Shown: one piece after another, positions 22,607 through 34,422 of the stretch | Numbering within the stretch: position 1 is the first letter of the stretch | How the letters are laid out: every line of letters starts with the position of its first letter | NCBI GenBank assembly: GCA_020809705.1 | Contig: CP085830.1 | Location: 2,294,001-2,358,000, forward strand | Direction of reading: 5' to 3' | DNA from: Calonectria ilicicola | Taxonomy: Eukaryota; Ascomycota; Sordariomycetes; Hypocreales; Nectriaceae | Length of the DNA: 64,000 nucleotides | Notes under the pieces: generated by a model | What the model was told of the DNA's origin: nothing | Database searches by the model: none | The model's input: the letters and a program-made list of their open reading frames with translations, nothing else | Program-made: the position numbers and the translations under genes

Positions 22607-24764
22607 TCATCCCTCAATAGGAACGAGCTGGCCCTGCGATGGATACTGCACATCGGAGCTGTCGTCGAGGAATTCTTGAGTAGACAACCGTCGAAGCGGT
22701 GTTTGTCCCGGAAGTGCAAAGCCCGCGTCCAATGCGCTTTGTACGAGCAGCGACGCCTCCTTGAATCGTCGCTCAGCATACTTCTCAAACACGGCCGCGT
22801 GGTGGAGATGAGGTCGATCGCAGCACTCAATCATCATTGTGACAAGAGACTTCAATTGACCCCAGGTGTAGCCAGAGTAGTGCACATGCGCCTTGGTCTG
22901 CGAATACATTAGCTAACACGTCCAAATCATGTCAACTCATAACGCAATAACTTACCCATTCACCCTTGTCCAGAATGAAACGGGACAAGCAGTGAGCGCC
23001 CGCAGCTAGGAAACTAGGCGGCGAGGCAACGAACCGCTCATCCATAATAGTCAGCTCGAGGAAGTACTTGGCCAGGGTCCTGGTCTCCAGATCGTAATCA
23101 TCTGCCTTGCTCACGCGTCGAAGGAAGCTCATCGGACCGGGCCAACCCAACTCAAAGCTAAGCATGCTCAGCATAAAGCGCTCTGCCTTGAGAATCTCAT
23201 CGGCAGTATATCCACGATCCACCATATATTCGATCTCGCCCAAAGAAGGGCAGTTAATCTCTTCGTACTTCGAGGCAACGAGGATCGCAGTCGCGCCGAC
23301 CAGTTGGAGCTTGCCAATAGAGACAATCTTGGCCGAGAGGAATCGATCGATGTAGTTGACTGTGAGGAATAGGGTCTCTGGCAGTAGGTTGAAGCGGTTG
23401 TGCACCTGGACCAACCAATCCATCAAAACCGATCGCATCGACCACTGGATCTCAGTCTGCATATCCATGTAGTGTGGGTTAGGGAGCATCTTGATCTATC
23501 AAACGAGTTAGTTGGACAAAGTTACCAGCACCAGCGCCGGTGACATACCTCGAGTTCGCGCATGTATTCAAAAATCTCCTCGCCGTACTCAGCAACCATG
23601 CTCACATCCCAGAGCTCTTCCTCAATGTCGTCCTGGGTGCGAGTTCTCTCGACCTCATCCTTGGCTTCCTCAAGCTCTCGTTGGACGCGCGTTGTCATGC
23701 GAGGCGCCACAACGGTAGTAACACCGCCGGCAGTCAAGTCTCGCGAACGAAACGAGTGCGCGGTTGTGTATGCTTGATCCTGGTCGTCAAAATCTTCGTC
23801 GTCTTCTTCCTCCCAGCACTCTTCAGGTTCAGACATGGCAAGAGCAGCGGTCTCTTGGTAGGAGCTTGAGGGAACAGCTTCTTCTTCGGAAATTTCGGGG
23901 AGTTTTGAAGGCAGCTCAATGGCCTCCTCGTGATTCACGTCGAGGCGACCCGCCTGGTCACTAGACAGGTACAAGGAATCGAGATACGAAGCGCGCGAGT
24001 GTGCGTGGTTGACCTCTTGCAAAGCAATTGCGGCTACGTCTTCCTCTGAAGAGGCCTCAAGAATATCATCATTGGTAATGCTTGTTTCCAATTGTCTGCT
24101 TTGTGTTCGTCGAAGGGTCGGCTGTTGTTGCTTGAGTTGAGGTTGGCTCTTGTGGTGGCGAGGTTGAAGCGGGCGCGCGTCAACAATGGAAGCGGAGCTG
24201 CTAGAAGGCTTCGCGTCGGTATCTCTTTTTACGTACGAGGGACGGCTCTCCTTAGATTCGTTGCGGACCATCTTCTTGGTAGCCTCGGAACTCTTAGACT
24301 CGAGCCCACCCTTGGAGTTGGCGGCAAAGCCACCAGAGGGTCTCTGTGCAGGGCGGTTGAAGGCATCCTTGTAAACTGTGGTGTTTTCCTTGTTGACGGG
24401 CACAGCTCCAAGAACCGTTTTGGTAGAGTTTGTGGCATGAACCTTGAGGACTTTGCCCTCGTCACGACCATGGCCAGTCTGCTTGCTGACGTTGGTCACG
24501 TCGCCAAAGGCAGCTCTCTTGGCAGGTCCTCGGAAGCCCTGGTTTGCAGTTGAGGTCATCGTTGACAGATTTCCCATAGATTTGTGTCGTTGATGAAGTT
24601 GGGGCATGTTTTCAGCACCACGCGGGCGAAAGGGCTATGAGGGGGGTATGGTCAGCCAGGAGCAACAATAACAAACAACTCAACGTGTGCAAGGGAGACT
24701 CGGTGAGTTCCTGCGCTTGACGGCAACAAAGAAAACGCGCTGCAAAACATACCCTTGCGTCCAT
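22607..24764 (-). CDS. G2/mitotic-specific B-type cyclin
   Basis: Regulatory partner of Cdk1 (nimE/Clb class) driving entry into mitosis. Exons are 24764-24753, 24634-23549, 23495-22956 and 22897-22607 (642 aa); introns are 118, 53 and 58 nt, all phase 0. The first exon is only 12 nt (Met-Asp-Ala-Arg). It has donor GTATGT, branch CTGAC and acceptor TAG, and joins in frame to nine codons before an internal Met that would otherwise be the first one (24607). The N-terminal region carries a destruction-box-like RAAFGDVTN at ~44-52, with Phe where Leu is usual, and a KEN box at ~86-88. An acidic Ser/Glu-rich stretch follows. The cyclin box begins with MRSVLMDWLVQVH at ~386, and the C-terminal cyclin fold ends with WGQLKSLVTMMIECC. 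If the short exon is not used the protein is 629 aa. Confidence 0.92.
24753..24764 (-). other. 12-nt first coding exon of the cyclin gene
   Basis: ATGGACGCAAGG followed by GTATGT. Splicing to 24634 (branch GGCTGACC, acceptor CATAG) keeps the frame open and gives an N terminus MDARPFRPRGAEN before MPQLHQRHK. Gene finders often miss an exon this small. Evidence is consensus signals plus frame, not a transcript. Confidence 0.72.
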
Positions 24765-25397
24765 TGTGAGAATATAGCAGGAACAAAACACAACAACAAA
24801 AACACTGCTGCAAGTCTGCGCGGTACTGCAGGAAGTCGATGTTGCGCGATTGGAACTCGGAAAGCGGCGCAGCGAATGAATAGAGTTAATAAGATCCGAG
24901 AATGACAATGGCGCGTCGCAATATCATGTACTGTTGAGGGCCTGGACACACGGGAAATGGCGCCTTATCAACGGCTGAGACACAAATCAAGCGAGACGCG
25001 AAGATCTCGAACCAGCCCAAATGAGCACAACACAACAGACCGAGACTGCTTTTCTTTTGGCCCGCAGGGTTTGGATGGTTATGACGATGAGCAGCCGAGT
25101 GTGTTTTTTGCGGAAAGCAGCCTGGGAGATTCGATGGCGTAGACGGGAAAGGGGTGTTATTTCGGCACGGGGCTTGGGCCAGGAAGGTCGACCAGGGATG
25201 GGATGGAACGATGGCTAGTGCGATGGTACAGTCGAAATTGCACACAATGCCGTACAGTCGTGATCCCCCAACAAGCAATGCTGACGAGTAAGATGGAGAA
25301 AGAAGGAACAGGAACGAGCGAAGCTGGCTGCGAAGAGATCAAAATAAAACAAAAGCATGTGCTCAGTCCTAAACCATGTTGGAGCGTCGTAGCTGTG

Positions 25398-25425
25398 CAA
25401 CGGGCAACGAGCAACGGGCAACGGT
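25398..25425. repeat. Heptamer tandem repeat, four copies
   Basis: CAACGGG, CAACGAG, CAACGGG, CAACGGT in a row. Function unknown. Confidence 0.8.
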
Positions 25426-28400
25426 TGGCGCTGCAGGGCGCTCACTGCAGGCTGGACAGGCACTGTGGCTTGAGATTTGGGAGCCTGGAGCGCCCTGATG
25501 GAGCCCTGTTGAGCCTGACGCTCCACATTTCCCGCCAAGCTGGGAAATTGTTTGTTTATTTATGCACCAGCTTTCTGCACAGATTTAGGCGCCTTAGCGC
25601 AGGGCGAGGGCTACTCTCCGCGCTTCATGCTTCAGATTTGCGGCGAGGTATGTGGCCCACGGGCCCCTCTGTGGTCCGTGATCCCTGATGTGCTGTTGTC
25701 CGGGCAATGGAAGACGGACGGTTTTTGTGCGGGTTTATTTCTGGAAAAGCCCAATATCTAGTGAACGCTAGACCATATTTGGGTCATATCCTCGGTCGTC
25801 GCGTCTCCCAGCAAGTCGATTTTCAACCTCAAAATTACAAAAAGCTGCTTGGAGATGGCGGGAGCAAAAGGAAATCGCATTGAGGACTATGGGTTGATGC
25901 TTTGTTTGTATGCGACCTATATAACTCCTGTTTAAGCTTCATGCATTGTGCGATGCGACGTTCATGCATCATTTTGTCAATATTTTTACCACCGTGTTCC
26001 TCTGAGACCATGCTATCACGAACTATCCACGCTGTCACGTGATTCCTCCCTCGCCAGAACTTTGCCCTCCTTACAGGTCAACGCCCTCGTCTGGGACTTA
26101 CAAGTCTTTGCCGAGACTGCGTCGCAGACAAAATAAAAAAGTTCAAGGGGAACTTGACTTACATACAGTTTTTCCGGGTCGCCCGAGACACAAAAGCCCA
26201 TCTCTTTATACGTAGAATGATCGTCGCTCAATTTGGGAACCATCGTCACCACACATGTGTACTAGCCCTTGCGCACCACAACCCCGAAGCTCCGAGGCCA
26301 ATTCGGGACGCATGGTTTCATCCCACCACCATGACATGGCATGCTCGGCAGCGGGAACTCCTCGTTCAGAGACTTCGCACGGCTCAACCCACCGTTTCTA
26401 CATTGAAGTGCCCGGCTCCCGTCAACCCGCTGCACCTCCTGGCGAAATCGCTAGTTGGGGCGCGTGTCTGCGAATGCCTCCACCAGAACCTATCCACTGG
26501 TTTGTGGTGGATGGAATCGCCCCTCCTCGAGCCGCCACGCAAGCTGCGCTAGATCCAGCTCTACGCCACCATTTCGGGCCTCCTAACAAGGTCGCCGTGT
26601 AACCCATGTGTATGATCCGATTTCAATGGCGCACCTGGCCTCTTTATGCTTGTCCCAACGCATTGCGGTTACTGTTGCATGTGCATTCGACGTGCAAACT
26701 GCATTGCGTCCAACTATAAGCTTTAGGGGAGAGGTTCGGTGGGCCTTCAAGATGCGTCAGATAACGGGTTTGCGATCGCAACCCGGTCCGGTCTAACCCG
26801 CTGCCATCAAGGTGAAGAGACTTATTAGCGCAAGTGCCATAATAACCTCGCATGCCGTGCGTGCAAAGGGCTAGCATTCAGACCGGGGGGCAATATATGC
26901 GACTGTCTCATGCCCTCTGTCGCATTTTTAAACCACCTTCAAGTACAACTTGATACGAATCGTATTACCTTGACCGTATATTCTTCGTGTGTTACTCGTT
27001 AACCTCTGTACCAAAAGAAGAAGAGAAAGAAAAAAAACCCTTTTCTTGATTTCCTTTGTTCTCCCAATCGTAGCTGAATAAACATTAACCAAATAACCTG
27101 TAGCCATTCCATGGGCACACGCAGGGCAAAACGCGCCCTAATTGATCGAATTTTGATTTTAGGGTAGGTAGCTTTTCGCATTACTTCAAATCTCGCTGAG
27201 ATGCGACGGATTGCGCGGGAGCCAACAGGTGTCAACTATTGTGGATTCTCGAGGCGTATCGACATAATTCTAGCGACCGCCACCATGCCCGACATACCCG
27301 TAGTCCGTGCCTGGGGCACAGAGAGGAGCGTAATCTCGCCAGCGGATTGTGTGTATTTCGATTGATCCGATGCTTGCACACACAATACAAAAACTCCTGA
27401 ACATTCAAGTACACTGCCGCAAAAACCCAACCCCAAAGCCTAGCTCTTTCGCAGCCCTGCCCATCACCTAGCTAGCCATCATCCGCGGGTTCTGCCGCAC
27501 AAGAGACCACACTCACGCACCCACACCGTAACTTGCGTGCGCTAGACCTGCCATTCGCTATTGGGAGGCAGCAGCGCAACGCTGGGGTCTGCAGTCCATG
27601 AGTCGACCGTAAACCTTGACTCGCCCGCGCCGGCGATGACAACGGTGATGAGCAGCGCAGACTCAAACATAAACAGAGCTAGGGAGATGAAGCGACCATC
27701 CGGGGCATGCTGGCTGGGCTGCGACGAACGCTGATTCGACAGACGAGCCATGCTGTCGCATTTTGTTGTTGACCCTTTTTGCGCCAGCGCATCCAACGTG
27801 GACGGAGCGGGGCGGCGGTGACAGCGCGCAAGCGTCATGCTCGATGGGCGCATCGCATCCCATGGCTACATACCGTCGACGCATCTCTTTGGACGGCGCA
27901 ATTACCTTGCAACTGCGCAAAAGCACCATTATGTAGCCACAGAGCCGTTTTATCCTTCTTGGCCCCTCTCGCCCGACCGGGTTGAAAGTCCGATCTCTTC
28001 CCAACGATGCCCCAATGTGGCGAGTTGCGGTTCGTCGTGCCCGCCCATGCCGTGGCTCACTCGTCCAGATCCCTCCAATGCAGGGGTATGGCGAGTAACG
28101 CACGAGAGCAAGGCGGAGGAGTGCGTGGGCAAGAAACATGATGGGAACCTAGGTGCTGCGCTTGAGCAAGCTGCCTGAGCTAGGTATCCCAACCCAAATG
28201 GTTCCTCACCCCAAATCTGGCCAACCATCCATCCGCGGACCATCATGGGTGGTGCCGTGCGTGCGCAGCTCTGGACCTCACACTGAAACATTAGGATGGC
28301 CGGCTCGGTGGCCGAGCTCCATTCTACTCTTTCTTCTACCAGAATGGCAACACCGACCGATTCACGCAGAAGAAAAGACAATTGATCAAATACTGCCTTG

Positions 28401-30016
28401 GATGATCAAAGTGAAACCAAGCGCGAAGGAGAGCATGTAAGGAGGAACCAAGCGCCAGGTCCAGGCTCCCAAAACGTGGGATCCAGCTTACGAGGTTCAA
28501 AATGAGGGGCAGCACCCAAATGTCAGTCAATCATTTCTCGGGGCCGTTGGCCTGCCGTGCCAGCATCGCCATTCTCCTCCAGGGCCCCTCTTGAATGCTA
28601 CCCTTCTTCTTCTTGTTGCAAGTCATGCGCCTCGCGATGCGGGAACAGCCCTTAATATCAGATGAAATATGATAACATCGGCGAGAACCTCGTCATCGGA
28701 GTTCGAGGGGGAACTCCAAACACGCGCAGGGGAGCATCGTAAAGTAGAGAATGCAGAAAAGCGCAAAAACATGGATACATCCCCCATCCCATCCCACCTC
28801 AGCCAGTTAGATGGCAATGAGGCCAAGTTCCAAGCATTCGTATCTCACACCCACGGCACACTGCGTGTAGTGGTTTATTGGCTAGGGACCAAAACAAGGC
28901 CCTTTGTTTATTGCCTCCAGATCGCATCATTTCCGCCAGTTCACCCTACAAGGCCCTGCATCATAAACCACTGCGGGCGTGTTCCAAAACCGGCTGGGCT
29001 GACCACGGTCGCCGCACGATTGGCTGGTGGTGGCGGATGATGCTGCTAGAAGAACACCACTTGCTCTCGCAGAAGCAAAGAGACCCGATCGCCGCTGGAT
29101 TTTTTGCGTCAGGGAATCGCGCGCGCTTGCTGGTAGAGGCATTCCTGCTGCTCGGTTGTGGTTTGCGCCAGAGTACATGGTGCTCGAGTATTCAAAGCCA
29201 TTGGAAGTAGAAGCCGCCTGCTCTTACAAGCTTTTAGAGTAATTGCAGGTCACGCCCCCCGTAGATTGGCCTCCCTGGCCATGGCAGAGTTTCACAAGTC
29301 CCAAGTTGCGATTGTGCGCCCACGGAAAGCCGGAGGCGACTGGGTCTGGCTGGGTAATGAGCCACTGTCAAGGTTCTTGGGTTCATTTGGGGTGCGAGTG
29401 TGAGTGTGCGTGTGCGAATGTGTATGCATGTATGTGTGGTGTGTGCGTGCGTGCGCAGGTGGTGTGTGTGGATGTGTCAGGACCCGGAATAAGACGTCGC
29501 AAAAGGTGTCTGCGGGCCACCAGGTTGTGCATCAATGGATGGGATGGGCGCTGCGAATGCGACTCTGTTTCTCTGCGCATGCCTATCCACAACTCTTTGT
29601 GAGTTGGCGAGCTAACGGGAACTATCAGCGCTGCAATCCAATGCTCACCCGCTCTTCCGCAATGCGCTGTACCTGCACCGGCCACGAGATGTAGTCGATA
29701 CACAGGCGCGGGTTCCAAGGATCTCAAGAGTTGCGATGACCTGTCTTGCGCCGCGAACGGCGATGGCAGCCTATGTACACTGCCGTCACTCGCTCGAGGG
29801 GCTGGGTCCCGAGGCCAGGCCCTGGCTTGCTGGCCGCTGGGCTTCGGCGCCTAGCCGAACTAGGGTCGTTAGAGACGGGACCAGATATGTCGCTAACTGA
29901 TGGATTGCAGATGGCCACTTGGAGGACGGATGATGAGGTTTGCCTCGATCGAACGGCATGATGTGCTGGGAATGAATTAGCAACGTGGAGAGGAACTCGT
30001 CGAGTTGGGACGCGAC

Positions 30017-30063
30017 GCGCTGCGATGCGATGCGATGCGCTGCTATGCGCTGCTGTGCTGTGC
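30017..30063. repeat. GCGAT/GCGCT-type microsatellite
   Basis: Run of TGCGATGCGATGCGATGCGC followed by degenerate TGCTATGCGCTGCTGTGCTGTGC. Low-complexity expansion in an intergenic region. Confidence 0.7.
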
Positions 30064-31219
30064 AGCGCCGTGAGGTCCAAAAGAAGCCCTTGTTCGTAGA
30101 AGTGCTTTTTTGGGGGCGGGCGGGTCACTTCCCCGTTCAGAGTCCCGAAGGTTGATGGGTCTGGCTCTTGGTCGGGCGCACAAAATAGTTGGGTCCTTTT
30201 GGCTCCGTCTCGTCCCGCCGGTATCAAGCAATCTATCTCTTGTGCGCATCCGTACTGTGCATGTGTGTGACGGTACATGATATCAAACAGACAAAGACCA
30301 TCTTGGCGAGGGCAGTTTCGTTGCGTCGCACCCACCACGATGCCTTGACCTGGGTCTATCATCACCGTATAAAGTGCCTTATGTATGCGCTGCTGCCGGG
30401 GATCGACAATGACTACCGGGCCCTGCCCAGCTCTCCCACCCCCGCTAGGCCGCCCGTCCAGGTTGGCCAGGGCCAGAAAACCAAGCCTGTGACGAACGAG
30501 GTCATCCCATCCATCTGCGCACGAAAGAAAAAGAGGCCACTGGGGCGGCCTGCTGGCTGGCTGGGCTTGACTGGTTGGTCATCTTGACTGTCTTGCCTGG
30601 GGGGCCGGTCCCTCTTTTGGCGCACCGCACAGAATCCACATTGGCACCGCACACCCACGCAGACGAGAGGAGAGGAGAGAACAGCAGCAAGTCAGAATGC
30701 GCCGGGATAGGAAGAGCGGCACAAGTAGGGTTGGATGGGCGAATAATCGCACACACCGTTCCATCCCAGCCATGTATTTTCCAACACTCGCTCGCAAAAC
30801 CACTGCGTCGAGATGGAAGCAGTCCTGTATCGAGTTGAGAGCCTACCGAGCAGTCCGGCGGCGGGAAAGAAGAAATAAAGCCCACAGCAGGGATCCCAGG
30901 AGCGATCCCCTGCCGTTTGCGAGCTGTGGTCCATAGGCGCCCCCCGAGCCCACTGAAGCCGCTGTAACCTCTCCCCAGAAGCTGCCGCACTCCAGCGCAC
31001 CTGTCCCCTATAACTACAGCGCACGAAGCCCCTGAACCTGCTGGGTTCCAGGGGGTCTTAGGGAGGTGGGAGCCCCTGGGTCCAGTGTAATTTTGAGACG
31101 GTCTAGGTGTGTAATGAGGCCCAGCGCCAGTCCAAGTTCAGTCCAGTCCGTGTTAGTGAGCCCAGTTCGGAGCAGCGACAAAATCGTTCTCAACCTCTGG
31201 TCTGGCTCCTCTTTTCCTC

Positions 31220-31934
31220 ATGCACACCTCTGTTCAGCGTCGTCGCCGCCACCAACTCCCCAACCCAAGTCTTGACGTCTCTGGTAAGTCACATCGACTC
31301 GATCCTGATGCGCGATCAGCCTCGAGTCCCAATCTTTGCTCTCCCACCCGAGATCCTTTCCATCCCGAATTCCAAAGCCCTCGTCCCCGTCCCCAGTCCA
31401 GGTTCCCAAGCCAGCTCCAGTCCACAACCGACACTGCGTCTCTCCTCATCCCCCCGTTCGCCAGTTCGACTCTGAACCATCCAACTTGTCGAATCTGTCT
31501 AGGATCAACCTACAGTTGCTAATCCGCCTCAAGTCCGTCGATAGAACATCTCCTCACCGCCGCTGCCGCTCCAAACGTCCGCCGACCCCGTCGTCGTATG
31601 CTGCGCAGTCTCCCCGACTGACTGCCAGCGCTGTGAACACCGCCACCAGTTCGGCGCTTACCGCCAATACTTTGGATGGTCACGGCCTATTTGAATCTCC
31701 TCAATAGCCTGACGTCGCTTAAAAGTCATTCGCATCGCATCTTCTGTCAGGCCCCAAGGTCGCAGAGTTATACCGCCGAGTGGTCTTCCTTAGTGATACC
31801 ACCACCCCAATACCCGACCTGGTCTGTCACAACCAAAGGCCGCACCGCCGTTGACAAACCCATCCCCTGCCTTCTCCTCTTATCAACCACGCCCTCCTCC
31901 ATCGAAACCCAATATTATCCCTTTTTCAGACACA
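31220..31934 (+). promoter_or_regulatory. Long uAUG-bearing leader of the Zn2Cys6 gene (probable)
   Basis: Pyrimidine-rich sequence upstream of the chosen start has ATGs at 31220, 31308, 31598 and 31676 that are not the main start. A GTAAGT at 31284 and a GCTAAT branch-like site at 31518-31523 with AAG/ATAG acceptors at 31533/31544 could define a 5' UTR intron of about 250 nt. This is inference from consensus only. Confidence 0.35.
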
Positions 31935-33913
31935 ATGACTTCTATGTCACCAACCAACACCGCTGGCGGCGGCTCGGCGGCGTCTTCCCACTGTGGCAGT
32001 GTCTCCCCCCAACAGACACCCACCCCAAAGAACGTCGCATTCGAGCTGCTCTTCCTTGATTCGCCTCAATACCGCGCGCGCTTGCCTATGCGAGTGCAGA
32101 TATATCCTCACGATACGACAGACTCGATTGTGACGACTGTCAAGAATTTCTACGGTCTGTACTCAGGTCCCACCGGATCAAAGGGAGTCAGCTTTGAGGA
32201 TGATCACGGCAACACCCTCATTGCTCGATATGAGAATTTCCGAAATAACATGGTCGTCTACGTCCGAGTTATTGAAGAACCTCCTACAAATCCTGCTGCG
32301 TTTGGCCATCCTTTCCATCCTGGTCCAGTTGGCGCTCAGGGCTTCTACGGTGGCGAGGCCTATCACGCCCACCCACACCAGCAGCGCTTTGCGCACGACA
32401 TGTCGAGGCCCAGCTCTCGCTCATCGCGAAGACGTAGCCCCTCACCCAACAGTGGCCGAGGCCGAAGAAGTGCGTCCGCTGCTTCTGGCAAGAATGGTCG
32501 CTCCCGCTCAGCCAAGAACCGAGCCTCAGTGGCCCGAAACCACGCAGATAGCTACAGCGATAGCATGGGCGGGTACAGCAGCGGCGATAATGCGCCCAGC
32601 TCAACTTCTGGCAAGAACAAGGATCAGCTTGGTACCACTGATATAAGTGTTGAGAACATTGTCGAAGGTGGCCGTAGAAAGAGGGCCAAATTCGAAAGCT
32701 CGGTAAGTGGAGACTCGCTAGAGACTTAACATCTGGCGGGATACTGACTGCGTCAACGTAAAAGGAATTGCCTCTCTTTGCGCCACCCCAAATGCCTGCC
32801 GCGACCTCAAATCCATCCGTATCGCCTGCTCGCCGAGTCGAACCTCATAGACCATCAATGCCTTATGTGCAGCCTGGACAAAATCCCTTCACGAACCCCC
32901 GCCCCATGCAGTCCCCGCAGGGATACAGCAATGGCCCGCATGTTAACATGTATGCCACTCCGGGCCCTGATGGCCGTCGCAGCGCTCGAGGAAGTATCGG
33001 ATATGCAAGCAATGGTAGCGGAATGGGCATTCTCCCTACTCCTGATCCTACAGTGGGCAGCTGCATGTCAGAAGAGGATAAGGATGTTGCCATCCAGTTG
33101 ATGCGACTTGGCGAAATGTCCAACATTTCCCATGGCCGCACATCCGCCTCGACACTTGACGACACATTTAGCGGCAGGGCCGAGGTCGCTTCGTCAACGG
33201 GCGCTACTAGCGACGGTGAAAGCGAGAGCGACTCTGAACTCCCTCATGCTCGTCGGCAAAAGCTAGACGCTGTCGGTAGCATCGGCAAGGTTTATCCTAC
33301 GACAGAAACTCACTTCATGCCACCCCCCGACACCGCTGAAGTTAGCGGCGATGATGCTGACTACGAGGATGATTCTATTCTCTCCAATGGCAAGCCCAAG
33401 CCTGTTACCAAGAGCAAGCCTGTTACCAAGCACAAGAGTAGTGGCTCAATTTCAAAGCCTGCTACCTCCAAGACATCAAAGGGGCCCCGGCTATCAAATG
33501 GCACCAAGGTCAAGAAGACACTCCCCACCACGCCTGCTGGTCCCATGTCTCCTGCTTCCATGCCTCCTTCTCGAAAGCAGTCGGTGGCTTCAACTGGACA
33601 TGTCCCCCTTATTGCCGGCGAGGATGAGCAGCCTGATCTATCAACCAAACCTCGCTGCCAGCGATGCCGCAAGAGCAAAAAGGGTTGCGACCGTCAGCGA
33701 CCCTGTGGACGATGCCGCGACGCCGGTCTCTCGGCCGATCAATGCATCAGCGAAGATGAGGGCAATGGCCGCAAGGGCCGATATGGTCGCCACATGGGTG
33801 TGCCCATCAAGAAGGAAGAACTTCCCACGCCAGTCCAACCTGCACTATTACCAGCCGCACCCATTTCAGCCGGTGCCATGACGGTCGACAAGGCCAAGAA
33901 GCGCAAGCGATAA
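31935..33913 (+). CDS. Zn(II)2Cys6 protein with C-terminal zinc cluster and conserved N-terminal domain
   Basis: Probable nuclear DNA-binding regulator of unknown targets. Exons are 31935-32702 and 32765-33913 (638 aa); the 62-nt phase-0 intron has donor GTAAGT and acceptor AAG. Residues ~34-117 form a compact conserved-looking module (VAFELLFLDSPQYRARLPM through NMVVYVRVIEE) with the look of a PB1/ubiquitin-like fold. An Arg/Ser-rich segment follows, then a long Ser/Pro-rich disordered part with an acidic patch (GESESDSE). The zinc cluster begins at Cys554: Cys at 554, 557, 564, 570, 573 and 583, spacing X2-X6-X5-X2-X9. A basic KKRKR ends the protein, a likely nuclear signal. No fungal-specific transcription factor middle domain is visible. 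Most Zn2Cys6 proteins carry the cluster near the N terminus, so this architecture is unusual. An in-frame ATG at 31851 is an alternative start. Confidence 0.9.
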
Positions 33914-34402
33914 TGGTTTCTCTATTATCGTGAGGCGCGGCGTTCAGAGTAAGGCGATAACTACTGGTTTTTGCCTCGTCCTTGGAGCACGCACTATAAC
34001 GCCTGGGCGCATAACGAGGTCCGTGATGGAAGATTCGGACAGTCATTATCTAATTCCAAGCAACGATGCCAGAGAAGAACAATATGTGCGAAGGGGTGGG
34101 CAGCTACTGCACTACGCTTTATGGGAGGAGGACAAGCTTTGGGTGCAAAATTGTTGCGCATCTTTTCTTTGTTTTGGTCTGCAGGCGTGGGGAATGCGAT
34201 TTTTCATGATGATAACAGGAGGATGTAATAACGACGGTCTAGTAAGACCATTACACTCCCTTTGGCGTTTGGGGCGGAAGAAGTGGGGAGTTGTCGAGTG
34301 TCTTTTTTGATCGTTCCAGCTGGTTATTCTTCGGCCTTGGGCTACGGTGACGATTGCGCAGCCAATCCGATAGCAAGCTTGGTCCTCATTCGAGAATGGG
34401 TT

Positions 34403-34422
34403 CACACACACACACACACACA
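34403..34422. repeat. (CA)n microsatellite
   Basis: Ten CA units in a row, followed after CCA by a few more; lies downstream of the Zn2Cys6 gene. Confidence 0.9.

Larger units (their letters stand above)
24765..31934. other. Gene desert (7.2 kb) between divergent regulatory genes
   Basis: Between the starts of the B-type cyclin (-) and the Zn2Cys6 protein (+). I find no gene with a recognisable domain. It holds a 4x7-bp tandem repeat (25398-25425), a GCGAT/GCGCT pentamer-like repeat (about 30017-30063), a GT-rich stretch near 29396-29470, and from about 31066 a C/T-rich sequence that looks like the long 5' leader of the Zn2Cys6 gene. A 69-codon frame with one hydrophobic helix (27542-27751, -) is noted under findings. 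Confidence 0.5.

Noticed and set aside
25000..25020. TTCGAGATC on the minus strand resembling a tRNA T-loop
   Set aside because: The flanking five bases do not pair and no A/B-box or acceptor stem is found.
29724..30365. 213-codon minus-strand frame in the gene desert
   Set aside because: Composition is low-complexity (His/Ala/Arg repeats from a microsatellite) with no recognisable domain.
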